Source: Candidatus Alistipes faecavium (GTDB lineage: Bacteria; Bacteroidota; Bacteroidia; Bacteroidales; Rikenellaceae). Taken from it: a stretch of 64,000 nucleotides of DNA. The stretch lies in NCBI GenBank assembly GCA_019118605.1, contig DWYP01000014.1, positions 1-64,000 on the forward strand, written 5' to 3'. Positions 56,978 to 64,000 of the stretch are shown here, in pieces. The notes under the pieces are model-generated. The model was given only the letters and a program-made list of their open reading frames with translations, was not told where the DNA came from and did no database searches. The stretch's first letter is position 1. Each line of letters starts with the position of its first letter. The position numbers and the translations under genes are program-made.

Positions 56978-57907
56978 TCAGAGACCCTTGCGGGCGATGC
57001 GCCACGCCAGGGCGTTGTATGCGTCGAGCAGCGGGCCGCGCCATGCCACGGGCAGCAGGTTCAGCACGCGCACCTTGCGCAGCGTGCGCCGGTAGGTGCG
57101 CGTCCAGCGGAAGAAGCGCGCGGCGCGGCGCGCTTCGCGCGTTCCGCCTTTGACGCTCTGGATCAGGGCCTTGCCGAGGGCCGCCCGGGCGATGAACTCC
57201 CGCTCCTCGAGGGGTGCCGCAGGGTCGTACAGCTCCTCGAACGAATGGACTGTCCGCTCGGGGGTGTAGCCGGAGGCCGAACGGTTCGAGGCCACGCGCG
57301 AATAGCGCACCAGCCGCTCGGGTGAGTAGCAGACCGCATAACGGCGAGTGATGAGGATCCAGACGTAGAGATCCTCGGCGATCTTCATCCCTTCGGGGAA
57401 CATTCCCACGGTCTGGAAAACCCTCCGGGGAATGCAGCTCGCCGAGGGGATGGCGATGTAGCGGTGCGCGGAGTCGCGGAAGAAGTTGTCGACCACGCCG
57501 CGGCGTTCGAGCCCCGGGGCGGGGAAGAGGCCGTCGTCGGCCACGACCGAGAATCCCGTGCAGTAGAGCCCGCACCCGGGATACGCCTCGATCAGGGACT
57601 CTATTTCGGCCAGATAGCCCTCCTCCCACTCGTCGTCGGCGTCCAGCAGGGCGATGTATTCGCCCCGGGCCTCGGCGATGCCGCGGTTGCGGGCCGCGCA
57701 GACCCCGGCATTGGGCTGCGGGAGCAGCCGCACGAGGGGCGATGCGATGCGGCGCACGATCTCCGCGCTGCGATCCGTCGACCCGTCGTCCACGACGAGG
57801 ATCTCCTCCGGCAGGCGGCGTTGGGAGAGCACCGAGCGAATCGTTCCTTCGATTTCGCGCTCCTTGTTGTAGAGGGGTATGACGACCGTGATGGTGGGCT
57901 TGGACAT
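56978..57907 (-). CDS. Family 2 glycosyltransferase
   Basis: 309 residues from MSKPTITVVIPLYNKEREIE. The GT-A fold is shown by VVDDGSTDRSAEIV (nucleotide site) and the DXD-type ALLDADDEWEEGYL. The C-terminus is basic (FRWTRTYRRTLRKVRVLNLL), suggesting membrane contact. It probably adds a sugar to lipopolysaccharide, capsule or glycoprotein. Donor and acceptor are unknown. It diverges from the DUF115-like gene. Confidence 0.88.
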   Translation of the reverse strand: MSKPTITVVIPLYNKEREIEGTIRSVLSQRRLPEEILVVDDGSTDRSAEIVRRIASPLVRLLPQPNAGVCAARNRGIAEARGEYIALLDADDEWEEGYLAEIESLIEAYPGCGLYCTGFSVVADDGLFPAPGLERRGVVDNFFRDSAHRYIAIPSASCIPRRVFQTVGMFPEGMKIAEDLYVWILITRRYAVCYSPERLVRYSRVASNRSASGYTPERTVHSFEELYDPAAPLEEREFIARAALGKALIQSVKGGTREARRAARFFRWTRTYRRTLRKVRVLNLLPVAWRGPLLDAYNALAWRIARKGL

Positions 57908-57928
57908 ATCGGCGGTACGGATTTTTTG

Positions 57929-57960
57929 CGAAGATACCGATCTTTTGCTACTTTTGCAAA
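57929..57960. promoter_or_regulatory. Interleaved divergent promoters, glycosyltransferase (-) / DUF115-like (+)
   Basis: Plus: TACTTTTG with GC at 57949-57956 and TTTG at 57925-57928, a 20-bp spacer. Minus: TATCTTCG (one mismatch) at 57929-57936 and TTTG at 57957-57960, a 20-bp spacer. Each -33 abuts the -7 box of the opposite promoter. Confidence 0.65.
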
Positions 57961-57970
57961 AAAGCCCTCC

Positions 57971-58855
57971 ATGACCGCATTCGAAAAACTCGACCGATTT
58001 CTGCGCAACCTCTACGAGACGGCGTTCTACTTCGCGGTAATGGCCGTGAAGGAGAACCTGCGCAACTACGTTGGCCGTGCCGGTACGGTCGGTTCGCCGC
58101 GGCCCGTCGCGGCGATCCTCGGCAACGGGCCCTCGCTCGGACGCGAGCTTCCGCGGCTGTTGGAAAGCGGCGCCCTGCGCGACCGCGACGTCATGGCGGT
58201 GAACTTCTTCGCCCTCGACGGGCGTTTCGAGGAGGTGCGTCCGGCCTACTATGTCCTTTCGGATCCGATGTTTTTCCGCGACTCGGCGCAGCGCGAACGG
58301 GTCGCCGAACTCTACCGCACGCTCAACGCCCGGGTGACGTGGCCCATGCACCTCTACGTGCAGTACTACAACCCCGAGCGTTTCGACTACCGCGCTGCGC
58401 TTCCGAACCCGCAGATCCGCATCATCCCGTTCCATACGCAGCTCTACCGCGGATTCCCGACCCTCGGTTTCCGCCTCTTCCGCCGGGGGCTCGGGAGCGC
58501 CAACTACGGCACCGTGGTGCAGGTGTGCGAATACATCGCCCTGCTGCTCGGATACCGCACCGTGGAGCTCTACGGCGTGGATCACACGCTGCTCGACGGC
58601 CTTGCGGTCGACGACGGCAACCGCCTCTGCCGCCGCGACAGCCACTACTACGACACGGCGCCCGCGGCCGCGCAGCCGATCTTCCAGAAGGTTCCGCCGC
58701 GCCCCTATACGATGGCGATGTACCTCGGGGAGGTGGCCGAACTCTTCCGGGGCCACGAGATCCTTCGCGACTATGCCGCATGGCTCGGGGCGCGGATCGT
58801 CAACCGCACGCGCGGCTCGCTGATCGACGCCTACGAGCGCGACCCGCTCGACTGA
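57971..58855 (+). CDS. DUF115/MptE-like protein, probable glycan-related
   Basis: 294 residues from MTAFEKLDRFLRNLYETAFY. The longer frame upstream is a shadow of the glycosyltransferase gene. VAAILGNGPSLGRELPRLLE matches the GNGPSL motif of DUF115/MptE-like proteins, which often occur in surface-glycan or flagellin-glycosylation clusters. VELYGVDHTLLDGLAVDDGN may hold a metal or phosphate site. The function is not known. The -7 box ends 14 nt before the ATG. Confidence 0.7.
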   Translation: MTAFEKLDRFLRNLYETAFYFAVMAVKENLRNYVGRAGTVGSPRPVAAILGNGPSLGRELPRLLESGALRDRDVMAVNFFALDGRFEEVRPAYYVLSDPMFFRDSAQRERVAELYRTLNARVTWPMHLYVQYYNPERFDYRAALPNPQIRIIPFHTQLYRGFPTLGFRLFRRGLGSANYGTVVQVCEYIALLLGYRTVELYGVDHTLLDGLAVDDGNRLCRRDSHYYDTAPAAAQPIFQKVPPRPYTMAMYLGEVAELFRGHEILRDYAAWLGARIVNRTRGSLIDAYERDPLD

Positions 58856-58894
58856 AGGCCCCCTGCCTCCGACTCACGCCTCCAATAAGAGAAG

Positions 58895-58929
58895 GCCGCA
58901 GCCCCCGGGAGAAGGGAACTGCGGCTTTT
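58895..58929 (+). terminator. Hairpin after the DUF115-like gene
   Basis: A 7-bp stem GCCGCAG / CTGCGGC with a 17-nt loop, then TTTT. Confidence 0.6.
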
Positions 58930-59002
58930 GTCATCATTTGCTCGTTGTCTTCCGGCTTTTCGGAGGTCTGCGGCGAAAACTCCCGTCCGCCGCAATTGCC
59001 CG

Positions 59003-59656
59003 CTACCGGGGCAGGTCGCGGCTCGCGGCGATGATCTCGGCCATGGCGAAATCCTCCGGATAGTCGATGTCCAGCCCCTCGATGCGGTCGACGACGGCCA
59101 TCCACGGACGGTCGCCGATCCTCCGCCCCCTGCCGCACCACAGCTCCCGCGGGAAGATGAAGAAGGCGCTCGTCTCGATGTAGACCGGCTCGAGGGTCTG
59201 CGTGCGCGGGATGTCGTCGAGGCGGTAGTTGAGCGGGCGCCCTTCGAACCACGCGAAGGTCTGGATCCGCTCGGCGCTGAAGGCCGAGTCGTACTCGCCC
59301 GACTGCACCTTCCCGAGGGCCTCGGCAAGGGTCGCCGCCCGGATGAAGGGCGAGGTGGCGTGGGCCAGGACGTAGATATCGGCCTCGATCTCCGCGGTGA
59401 AGGCGTCGTAGATCTCCCGCCCGAGCGTCGTGTCGCGGTCGAGCGAGGCGTCGCGGCGCAGCAGCCGCACTCCTTCGGGCAGCAGTTTGCGGATGCTCTC
59501 GTCGCTGCAGTAGACATACACCTCGTCGATGGCCTCGACCTCGGTCAGGGTCTTCAGGATGTGGCACATCAGCGGCTCGCCGCCCAGCGGACGGAGGTTC
59601 TTGCCCGCGACGCGCTGGCTGTTGAGGCGGATGGGGACGAATGCGACGGTTTTCAT
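59003..59656 (-). CDS. Cytidylyltransferase of the CMP-sialate synthetase (NeuA/KdsB-like) family
   Basis: 217 residues. The nucleotide-binding N-terminus AFVPIRLNSQRVAGKNLRPL has the Arg-x6-Lys pattern of acylneuraminate cytidylyltransferases. YVLAHATSPFIRAATLAEAL and DYPEDFAMAEII at the C-terminus are also typical. It would activate a nonulosonic or related acid sugar with CTP. No neuB/neuC-like gene is nearby. It follows the LuxE-like gene by 39 bp on the same strand. Confidence 0.82.
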   Translation of the reverse strand: MKTVAFVPIRLNSQRVAGKNLRPLGGEPLMCHILKTLTEVEAIDEVYVYCSDESIRKLLPEGVRLLRRDASLDRDTTLGREIYDAFTAEIEADIYVLAHATSPFIRAATLAEALGKVQSGEYDSAFSAERIQTFAWFEGRPLNYRLDDIPRTQTLEPVYIETSAFFIFPRELWCGRGRRIGDRPWMAVVDRIEGLDIDYPEDFAMAEIIAASRDLPR

Positions 59657-59695
59657 GCGAATGGTAGAGCGTTAGGGGGTTGTAATCGGTGTTCG

Positions 59696-60667
59696 TTACT
59701 GTACGAGGAGGTTGCAGCCGCGGATCTCGGCATGGTCGATGCGCCCTTCGACGACAAACGACCCGTCGGCATCGACGCGTGCGACATCCTGCGTCTGGAT
59801 GAAGGCGCACGACCAACGGTTGGCCAGGTCGATGATGTTCAGCCCCCCGCGCGATCCCGGGGGCAGCAGTGCGAAGGGGTCGTTCACGTCGCGCGCGACG
59901 ACCCGCATCCACGCCGGGCAGCGGAAACGGTTGCCGCCCGCGGAATAGGCCTGAGACGTAAGCTCGGCCATGCCGTATTCCGAGTGAATGGCTTCGACGC
60001 CGAACGCCTCGCAGAGAATGCGGTGGAACGCCTCCTTGGGAATCTCCTCGCGGTAACCCTTCATTCCGCCGGTCTCCATGACGACCGTGTCGCGCAGCTT
60101 CGGGGCGCAGCGCTCCGCGAGGTTCCACAGGGCATAGCTCACGCCGAGCAGGATCTTGGGCTTCGCATCGGCGGACATGTCGCGCAGCAGGGCGTCGTAG
60201 TCGTCGAGGTAGAAGCCTCCCGATCCGCAGTCGGCAATCAGCCGGTCGGCCATGTAGACGAGCGACGAACCCTTTCGGCGCAGGTAGTTCGGAAGCAGGG
60301 CGTAGAGGCTCCAGCGGGCCGGATCTCCGTAGAAGGTGCGGAAAGCGCCGCGGAACGCCTGTTCGTAGAGGGCCAGCGAACGCATCATGTGGCGCGAGGG
60401 TACCATGCCCGTCGTGGCCGAGGAGGTGAAGACCGCCTCGGGCGCGCGGTCGCCGCAGTAGACCTCGTGGCTCTTGAAAAGCTCGATGGGCAGGAAGGGA
60501 ATCCCGCGCAGTGTCGTGACGTGCTCCGGCCGGATGCCGACGAGCGCGAGGTACTCGCGGTAGGGCGGACACGCCGCGGCCTGGAAGCGGAAAAGCTCCA
60601 GCGCGGCCTTTTCGAAGGCTGCGCCGTCGCCCGCCTTCAGGCGGAATATGTCGTCCGTTGGGATCAT
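59696..60667 (-). CDS. LuxE/acyl-protein synthetase-like adenylating enzyme
   Basis: 323 residues from MIPTDDIFRLKAGDGAAFEK. LuxE-type enzymes activate carboxylates as acyl-AMP. FTSSATTGMVPSRHMM resembles the ATP-binding SSGTTG loop, HSEYGMAELTSQAYS the adenylate-forming A5-like motif, and VARVDADGSFVVEGRIDHAE the A7/A8 hinge (normally GRxD). The pairing with a cytidylyltransferase suggests a role in making or decorating an activated sugar. The -7 box ends 5 nt before the ATG. Confidence 0.78.
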   Translation of the reverse strand: MIPTDDIFRLKAGDGAAFEKAALELFRFQAAACPPYREYLALVGIRPEHVTTLRGIPFLPIELFKSHEVYCGDRAPEAVFTSSATTGMVPSRHMMRSLALYEQAFRGAFRTFYGDPARWSLYALLPNYLRRKGSSLVYMADRLIADCGSGGFYLDDYDALLRDMSADAKPKILLGVSYALWNLAERCAPKLRDTVVMETGGMKGYREEIPKEAFHRILCEAFGVEAIHSEYGMAELTSQAYSAGGNRFRCPAWMRVVARDVNDPFALLPPGSRGGLNIIDLANRWSCAFIQTQDVARVDADGSFVVEGRIDHAEIRGCNLLVQ

Positions 60668-60672
60668 CTTCG

Positions 60673-60680
60673 CAAAGATA
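60673..60680 (-). promoter_or_regulatory. -7 box of the LuxE-like gene
   Basis: TATCTTTG with GC on the minus strand, 5 nt from the start codon, predicting little or no 5' leader. Confidence 0.65.
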
Positions 60681-60757
60681 CGCAAAAAACGCAATCGCGG
60701 AACATCTGCCGGGAGGATTCGCCCCGGCAGGGGCCCCGGATCGCGCGCCCGGGCCGA

Positions 60758-60802
60758 AAAAAAGAGACCGCGGGACGAGTTTCCGTGTCCCGCAGCCTCT
60801 CA
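60758..60802 (-). terminator. infC terminator
   Basis: Minus-strand stem GAGAGGCTGCGGGAC / GTCCCGCGGTCTC (imperfect near the base), about 10-nt loop, then seven T. It ends the infC transcript, so rpmI-rplT are not directly downstream. Confidence 0.85.
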
Positions 60803-60838
60803 TCTGGTGTGCTTCCGGCCGTCTGGCCGGGCGCGAAG

Positions 60839-61453
60839 TTACTTTTTCGATTTCGGCGCCAGCATCATGTTCATCTTCTTGCCGTCGAGCTTGGGCATCA
60901 TCTCCACCTTTGCGACATCCTCGAGGTCGGTGGCGAAGCGCAGCAGCAGGATCTCCCCCTGCTCCTTGAAGACGATCGAACGTCCGCGGAAGAAGACATA
61001 GGCCTTGACCTTCGCCCCCTCCTTGAGGAAGTTCTGCGCATGCTTGAGCTTGAAGTTGTAGTCGTGGTCGTCGGTCTGGGGTCCGAAGCGGATCTCCTTG
61101 ACTACGACCTTCGTCTGGTTGGCCTTCAGCTCCTTGGCCTTCTTTTTCTGCTGGTAGAGGAATTTCTGGTAGTCGGCGATGCGGCATACGGGCGGTTCGG
61201 CCTTCGGCGAGATCTCGATCAGGTCGAGTTCCATCTCGTCGGCCAGCCGCAGGGCGTCCCGGATGGGCATTACCTGTACCTGCGGAATGTTGTCGCCCAC
61301 CACGCGCACTTCGGGAGCGGTAATTTGCTCGTTGATGCGGTGGGGATTCTCCTTTTCTACCGGTCGGCGTCCGAGGTGCGGACTGTTGGCCGGTTTCGGT
61401 CTGTTGTTCCCGGGGTTGAACGGCCGCGGCGGGAACGGTTTCGGTGCTGCGAT
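60839..61453 (-). CDS. infC: Translation initiation factor IF-3, AUC start codon
   Basis: 204 residues if it starts at ATC (61451-61453). IF-3 binds the 30S subunit and checks start codons. No ATG lies upstream of residue 49 in this frame; the first ATG (61307-61309) would remove the conserved [20 protein letters not shown] domain, so it cannot be the start. After ATC the frame reads [20 protein letters not shown], the Pro-rich N-terminus seen in Bacteroidota IF-3. A -7 box at 61486-61493 gives a leader of about 25 nt. Rare AUU/AUC starts in infC are known to support autoregulation by IF-3. The C-terminal domain ([20 protein letters not shown]) is intact. Confidence 0.92.
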   Translation of the reverse strand: MAAPKPFPPRPFNPGNNRPKPANSPHLGRRPVEKENPHRINEQITAPEVRVVGDNIPQVQVMPIRDALRLADEMELDLIEISPKAEPPVCRIADYQKFLYQQKKKAKELKANQTKVVVKEIRFGPQTDDHDYNFKLKHAQNFLKEGAKVKAYVFFRGRSIVFKEQGEILLLRFATDLEDVAKVEMMPKLDGKKMNMMLAPKSKK

Positions 61454-61485
61454 AGTTGTGTGTGAATTAAAGGTTATTACAAATG

Positions 61486-61493
61486 CAAAAATA
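61486..61493 (-). promoter_or_regulatory. -7 box of infC
   Basis: TATTTTTG with GC on the minus strand, between thrS and infC, so infC has a promoter separate from thrS. Confidence 0.7.
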
Positions 61494-61525
61494 ATTTTTT
61501 TTCGGCAGGAACAAGGCTTCCGGGA

Positions 61526-63478
61526 TTATTTTTTCTCCAGTCTGTTGGCCTCGACCTCCTCCTTGACCAGTCCGGTCAGGAAGTCGCGGAAGGCCTCCAT
61601 CGACATCTGTCCCTTGTCGCCTTCGCCCTGGGCGCGTACCGAAACCAGCCCTTCGGCCTCCTCCTTCTCGCCGACGATCAGCAGGTAGGGGATGCGCTTG
61701 AGCTCGTTGTCGCGGATCTTGCGTCCGATCTTCTCGTTGCGGTCGTCGACCTCCGTGCGCACGTCGTAGCGGTTCAGGTAGTCGGCCACACGCTGTGCGT
61801 AGTCGTTGTACTTCTCCGAGATCGGGAGCACGACGACCTGCTGGGGCGAGAGCCACAGGGGGAACTTGCCTCCGGTGTGCTCGAGCAGCACGGCTACGAA
61901 GCGCTCCATCGAGCCGAACGGCGCGCGGTGGATCATGATCGGGCGGTGGAGCTTGTCATCGGCGCCCTTGTAGGTGAGGTCGAAACGCTCCGGGAGGTTG
62001 TAGTCCACCTGGATGGTTCCCAACTGCCACTTGCGGCCGATGGCGTCCTTGACCATGAAGTCGAGTTTCGGGCCGTAGAAGGCTGCCTCGCCGTATTCCA
62101 CGACCGTTGTAAGACCCTTCTCCTTGGCGGCCTGCATGATCGCCGATTCGGCCTTCTCCCAGTTTTCGTCCGAGCCGATGTACTTCTCGCGGTTGTTCGG
62201 GTCGCGCAGGGAGATTTGGGCGGTATAGTTGTCGAACTTCAGGGTCTTGAAGATGTAGAGCACGATGTCGATCACGCGCTCGAACTCCTCGAGCAGCTGG
62301 TCGGGGCGCACGAAGAGGTGTGCATCGTCCTGCGTGAATCCGCGCACGCGCGTCAGTCCGTGGAGCTCTCCCGACTGCTCGTAGCGGTAGACGGTTCCGA
62401 ACTCGGCCAGACGCACCGGGAGCTCCTTGTACGAACGGGGCTTCGAGCGGTAGATCTCGCAGTGGTGCGGGCAGTTCATCGGCTTGAGGAGGTACTCCTC
62501 GCCCTCGATCGGGGTATGGATGGGCTGGAAGGAGTCCTTTCCGTACTTGGCGTAGTGCCCGGAGGTGACGTAGAGCTCCTTGTTTCCGATGTGCGGGGTG
62601 ATGACCTGCTGGTAACCGTACTCTTTCTGCACGTTGCGCAGGAACTGCTCCAGGCGGTCGCGGAGAGCGGCGCCCTTGGGGAGCCAGAGGGGCAGGCCCT
62701 GTCCCACGCGCTGCGAGAAGGTGAAGAGCTCAAGCTCCTTTCCGAGCTTGCGGTGGTCGCGTTTCTTGGCCTCCTCCATCATCACGAGGTACTCGTCGAG
62801 CATCGACTTCTTGGGGAACGAGATGCCGTATATACGCGTGAGCATCTTGTTCTTCTCGTTTCCGCGCCAGTAGGCTCCGGCCACGGAGGTCAGCTTGATG
62901 GCCTTGATGTATCCCGTGTTGGGGATGTGCGGCCCGCGGCAGAGGTCCGTGAACGCGCCGTTTGTATAGAACGAGATGGTGCCGTCCTGAAGGTCGGTAA
63001 TGAGCTCGACCTTGTACTGGTCGCCCTTTGCGGTGAAGGTCTCCAGGGCCTCGGCCTTGGGCACTTCGCGGCGGATGAGCGGCTCCTTGTTGCGTGCGAG
63101 CTCCACCATTTTGTTTTCGATGGTCTGCAGGTCGGCCTCGGTGATCGGCGTCGGGGAGTCCACGTCGTAGTAGAATCCGTTTTCGATGGCCGGGCCGATG
63201 CCGAACTTGATGCCCGGATAGAGGGCTTCGAGGGCTTCGGCCAGCAGGTGCGACGACGTATGCCAGAAGGCGTGCTTGCCTTCGTCGTCGTCCCATTTGA
63301 AGAATTTGATCGAGGCGTCAGCGTCGATCGGGCGCGTCATGTCCGTCGTCGCGCCGTTTACCGAGGCCGCCAGGGAGTCAGCAGCTAAACGAGGGCTGAT
63401 GCTCTCTGCGATCTGGTAGGCAGTCGTCCCTTCGGCATACTCGCGGACGGAACCGTCGGGAAAAGTGATGTTGATCAT
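61526..63478 (-). CDS. thrS: Threonyl-tRNA synthetase
   Basis: 650 residues. Class II synthetase charging tRNA-Thr. The TGS domain ([20 protein letters not shown]) spans about 1-60. The editing domain has [16 protein letters not shown] with zinc-like His residues. The catalytic core has [14 protein letters not shown] (zinc Cys and His), [20 protein letters not shown] (motif 2) and [19 protein letters not shown] (motif 3). The C-terminal anticodon domain ends ANRLEKK. It is followed by infC, the usual order. Confidence 0.98.
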   Translation of the reverse strand: MINITFPDGSVREYAEGTTAYQIAESISPRLAADSLAASVNGATTDMTRPIDADASIKFFKWDDDEGKHAFWHTSSHLLAEALEALYPGIKFGIGPAIENGFYYDVDSPTPITEADLQTIENKMVELARNKEPLIRREVPKAEALETFTAKGDQYKVELITDLQDGTISFYTNGAFTDLCRGPHIPNTGYIKAIKLTSVAGAYWRGNEKNKMLTRIYGISFPKKSMLDEYLVMMEEAKKRDHRKLGKELELFTFSQRVGQGLPLWLPKGAALRDRLEQFLRNVQKEYGYQQVITPHIGNKELYVTSGHYAKYGKDSFQPIHTPIEGEEYLLKPMNCPHHCEIYRSKPRSYKELPVRLAEFGTVYRYEQSGELHGLTRVRGFTQDDAHLFVRPDQLLEEFERVIDIVLYIFKTLKFDNYTAQISLRDPNNREKYIGSDENWEKAESAIMQAAKEKGLTTVVEYGEAAFYGPKLDFMVKDAIGRKWQLGTIQVDYNLPERFDLTYKGADDKLHRPIMIHRAPFGSMERFVAVLLEHTGGKFPLWLSPQQVVVLPISEKYNDYAQRVADYLNRYDVRTEVDDRNEKIGRKIRDNELKRIPYLLIVGEKEEAEGLVSVRAQGEGDKGQMSMEAFRDFLTGLVKEEVEANRLEKK

Positions 63479-63691
63479 AAAGGTTTGAATAAATTAAGTT
63501 TGCGGGGCCTTCGGCGCTTCCACAATTACGAGACGGAATACGCCTCCGGGCTGCCCGGTATCTTTCGTGTCGTTTCAGTCTATCTTGTCCGGCTGCGGCC
63601 GTAACTCATTTCGTTCCTTCCGAGTCGCAGCCTGCGGCCGTAACCCATTTCGTTCCTTTCGAGTCGCAGCCCACTGCCCCTCCCCTCCCGG
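63479..63691. repeat. Gap with a 39-bp tandem duplication
   Basis: Units 63593-63631 and 63632-63670 are two copies of a 39-bp sequence (starts CTGCGGCCGTAA, ends GAGTCGCAGC) with two differences. No gene is seen in this gap. Confidence 0.85.
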
Positions 63692-64000
63692 TTACTCCTC
63701 CTTTTCGGTCTGCGGGAGGTCTTTCATCGAGACGTCGCGGTTCGACTTTTCGCGCTCGGCGTGCGGCAGGGGATCGGCGCTCCATTCGGCCCATGCGCGG
63801 CGGTGTTCCACGATGTCGATGGCCATGTAGATGGCGTTGCGCATCGACTGGGCTTCGGCGCGGTCTTTTCCGGCGATGTCGAAGGCCGTACCGTGGTCGG
63901 GCGACGTGCGCACGACATCGAGCCCGGCCGTGACATTCACTCCGTCGGGCGAGAGCGTCTTGAAGGGCGCGAGACCCTGGTCGTGGTACATGGCCAGGAT
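63692..64000 (-). CDS. pdxA: 4-hydroxythreonine-4-phosphate dehydrogenase, C-terminal part
   Basis: The last about 102 residues of a gene that begins beyond the window. PdxA acts in pyridoxal phosphate synthesis. [20 protein letters not shown], then [20 protein letters not shown], is the diagnostic PdxA C-terminal region with metal-binding and substrate His/Asp residues. A short, charged, non-conserved tail follows. Confidence 0.93.
   Translation of the reverse strand: MLAMYHDQGLAPFKTLSPDGVNVTAGLDVVRTSPDHGTAFDIAGKDRAEAQSMRNAIYMAIDIVEHRRAWAEWSADPLPHAEREKSNRDVSMKDLPQTEKEE

Noticed and set aside
58928..61465. An 845-residue plus-strand open frame
   Set aside because: Antisense to the cytidylyltransferase, LuxE-like and infC genes, all of which have clear motifs.

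Overview
The window looks like the chromosome of a gut Bacteroidota species, most like Alistipes (Rikenellaceae). The support is: high-GC coding sequence with AT-rich gaps; at least twenty copies of the Bacteroidota primary sigma-factor -7 box TAnnTTTG; a SusC/SusD outer-membrane pair; BatD/BatE; SDR-type threonine dehydrogenase; and B12-dependent ribonucleotide reductase. The genus is an inference; the phylum is well supported. Almost all of the sequence is core housekeeping DNA. I see no prophage, CRISPR array, rRNA operon or insertion sequence.

Layout. 1-4200: ribosomal proteins S18 (partial), S6 and S20, a small outer-membrane protein, thiL, adk and tRNA-Glu. 4232-7148: a three-gene metallophore/haem/B12-type ABC importer, then tRNA-Pro. 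7537-14004: a tricorn-like S41 protease, enolase and a cation/proton antiporter. 14097-18521: queA diverging from nadB-prfC. 18590-22196: tRNA-Arg, a FadL-type outer-membrane protein with an apparent frameshift at its start codon, an aminotransferase, HU and tRNA-Ser. 22388-29544: a SusCD-lipoprotein operon, a small segment bounded by inverted repeats, a tyrosine recombinase and tRNA-Thr. 29661-40397: threonine dehydrogenase, a hydrolase, fructose-bisphosphate aldolase diverging from fumarase, batD-batE-recR-mdh, a META lipoprotein and ridA. 40797-49276: nrdJ, an OmpA protein, recF-DUF721, a TPR protein, ribH and an NSS transporter. 49353-55959: dnaX-tyrS-folB and clpB. 56091-60667: esterase, glycosyltransferase, DUF115-like, cytidylyltransferase and LuxE-like genes, probably for surface glycans. 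60839-64000: infC, thrS and partial pdxA.

The most interesting region is 27958-29182. A 19-bp inverted repeat with one mismatch (27958-27976 and 28141-28159) encloses a consensus Bacteroidota promoter. That promoter now points away from SusC, and a tyrosine recombinase gene ends 21 bp beyond the right repeat. This is the architecture of a phase-variable invertible promoter. In the orientation given here the SusCD operon has no visible promoter, so it would be OFF. Inversion would place the promoter about 60 nt upstream of the susC start codon.

Other regulatory features: a ten-adenine run in dnaX at the end of the ATPase part, where slippage in either direction gives an immediate stop (a possible gamma/tau switch); an AUC start codon in infC; a sigma-54-type promoter with TGACA/TGTCA palindromes before clpB; several interleaved divergent promoters; four genes whose -7 box lies only 4-7 nt before the start codon (possibly leaderless); and stop-codon-containing terminators copied in tandem between two convergent genes.
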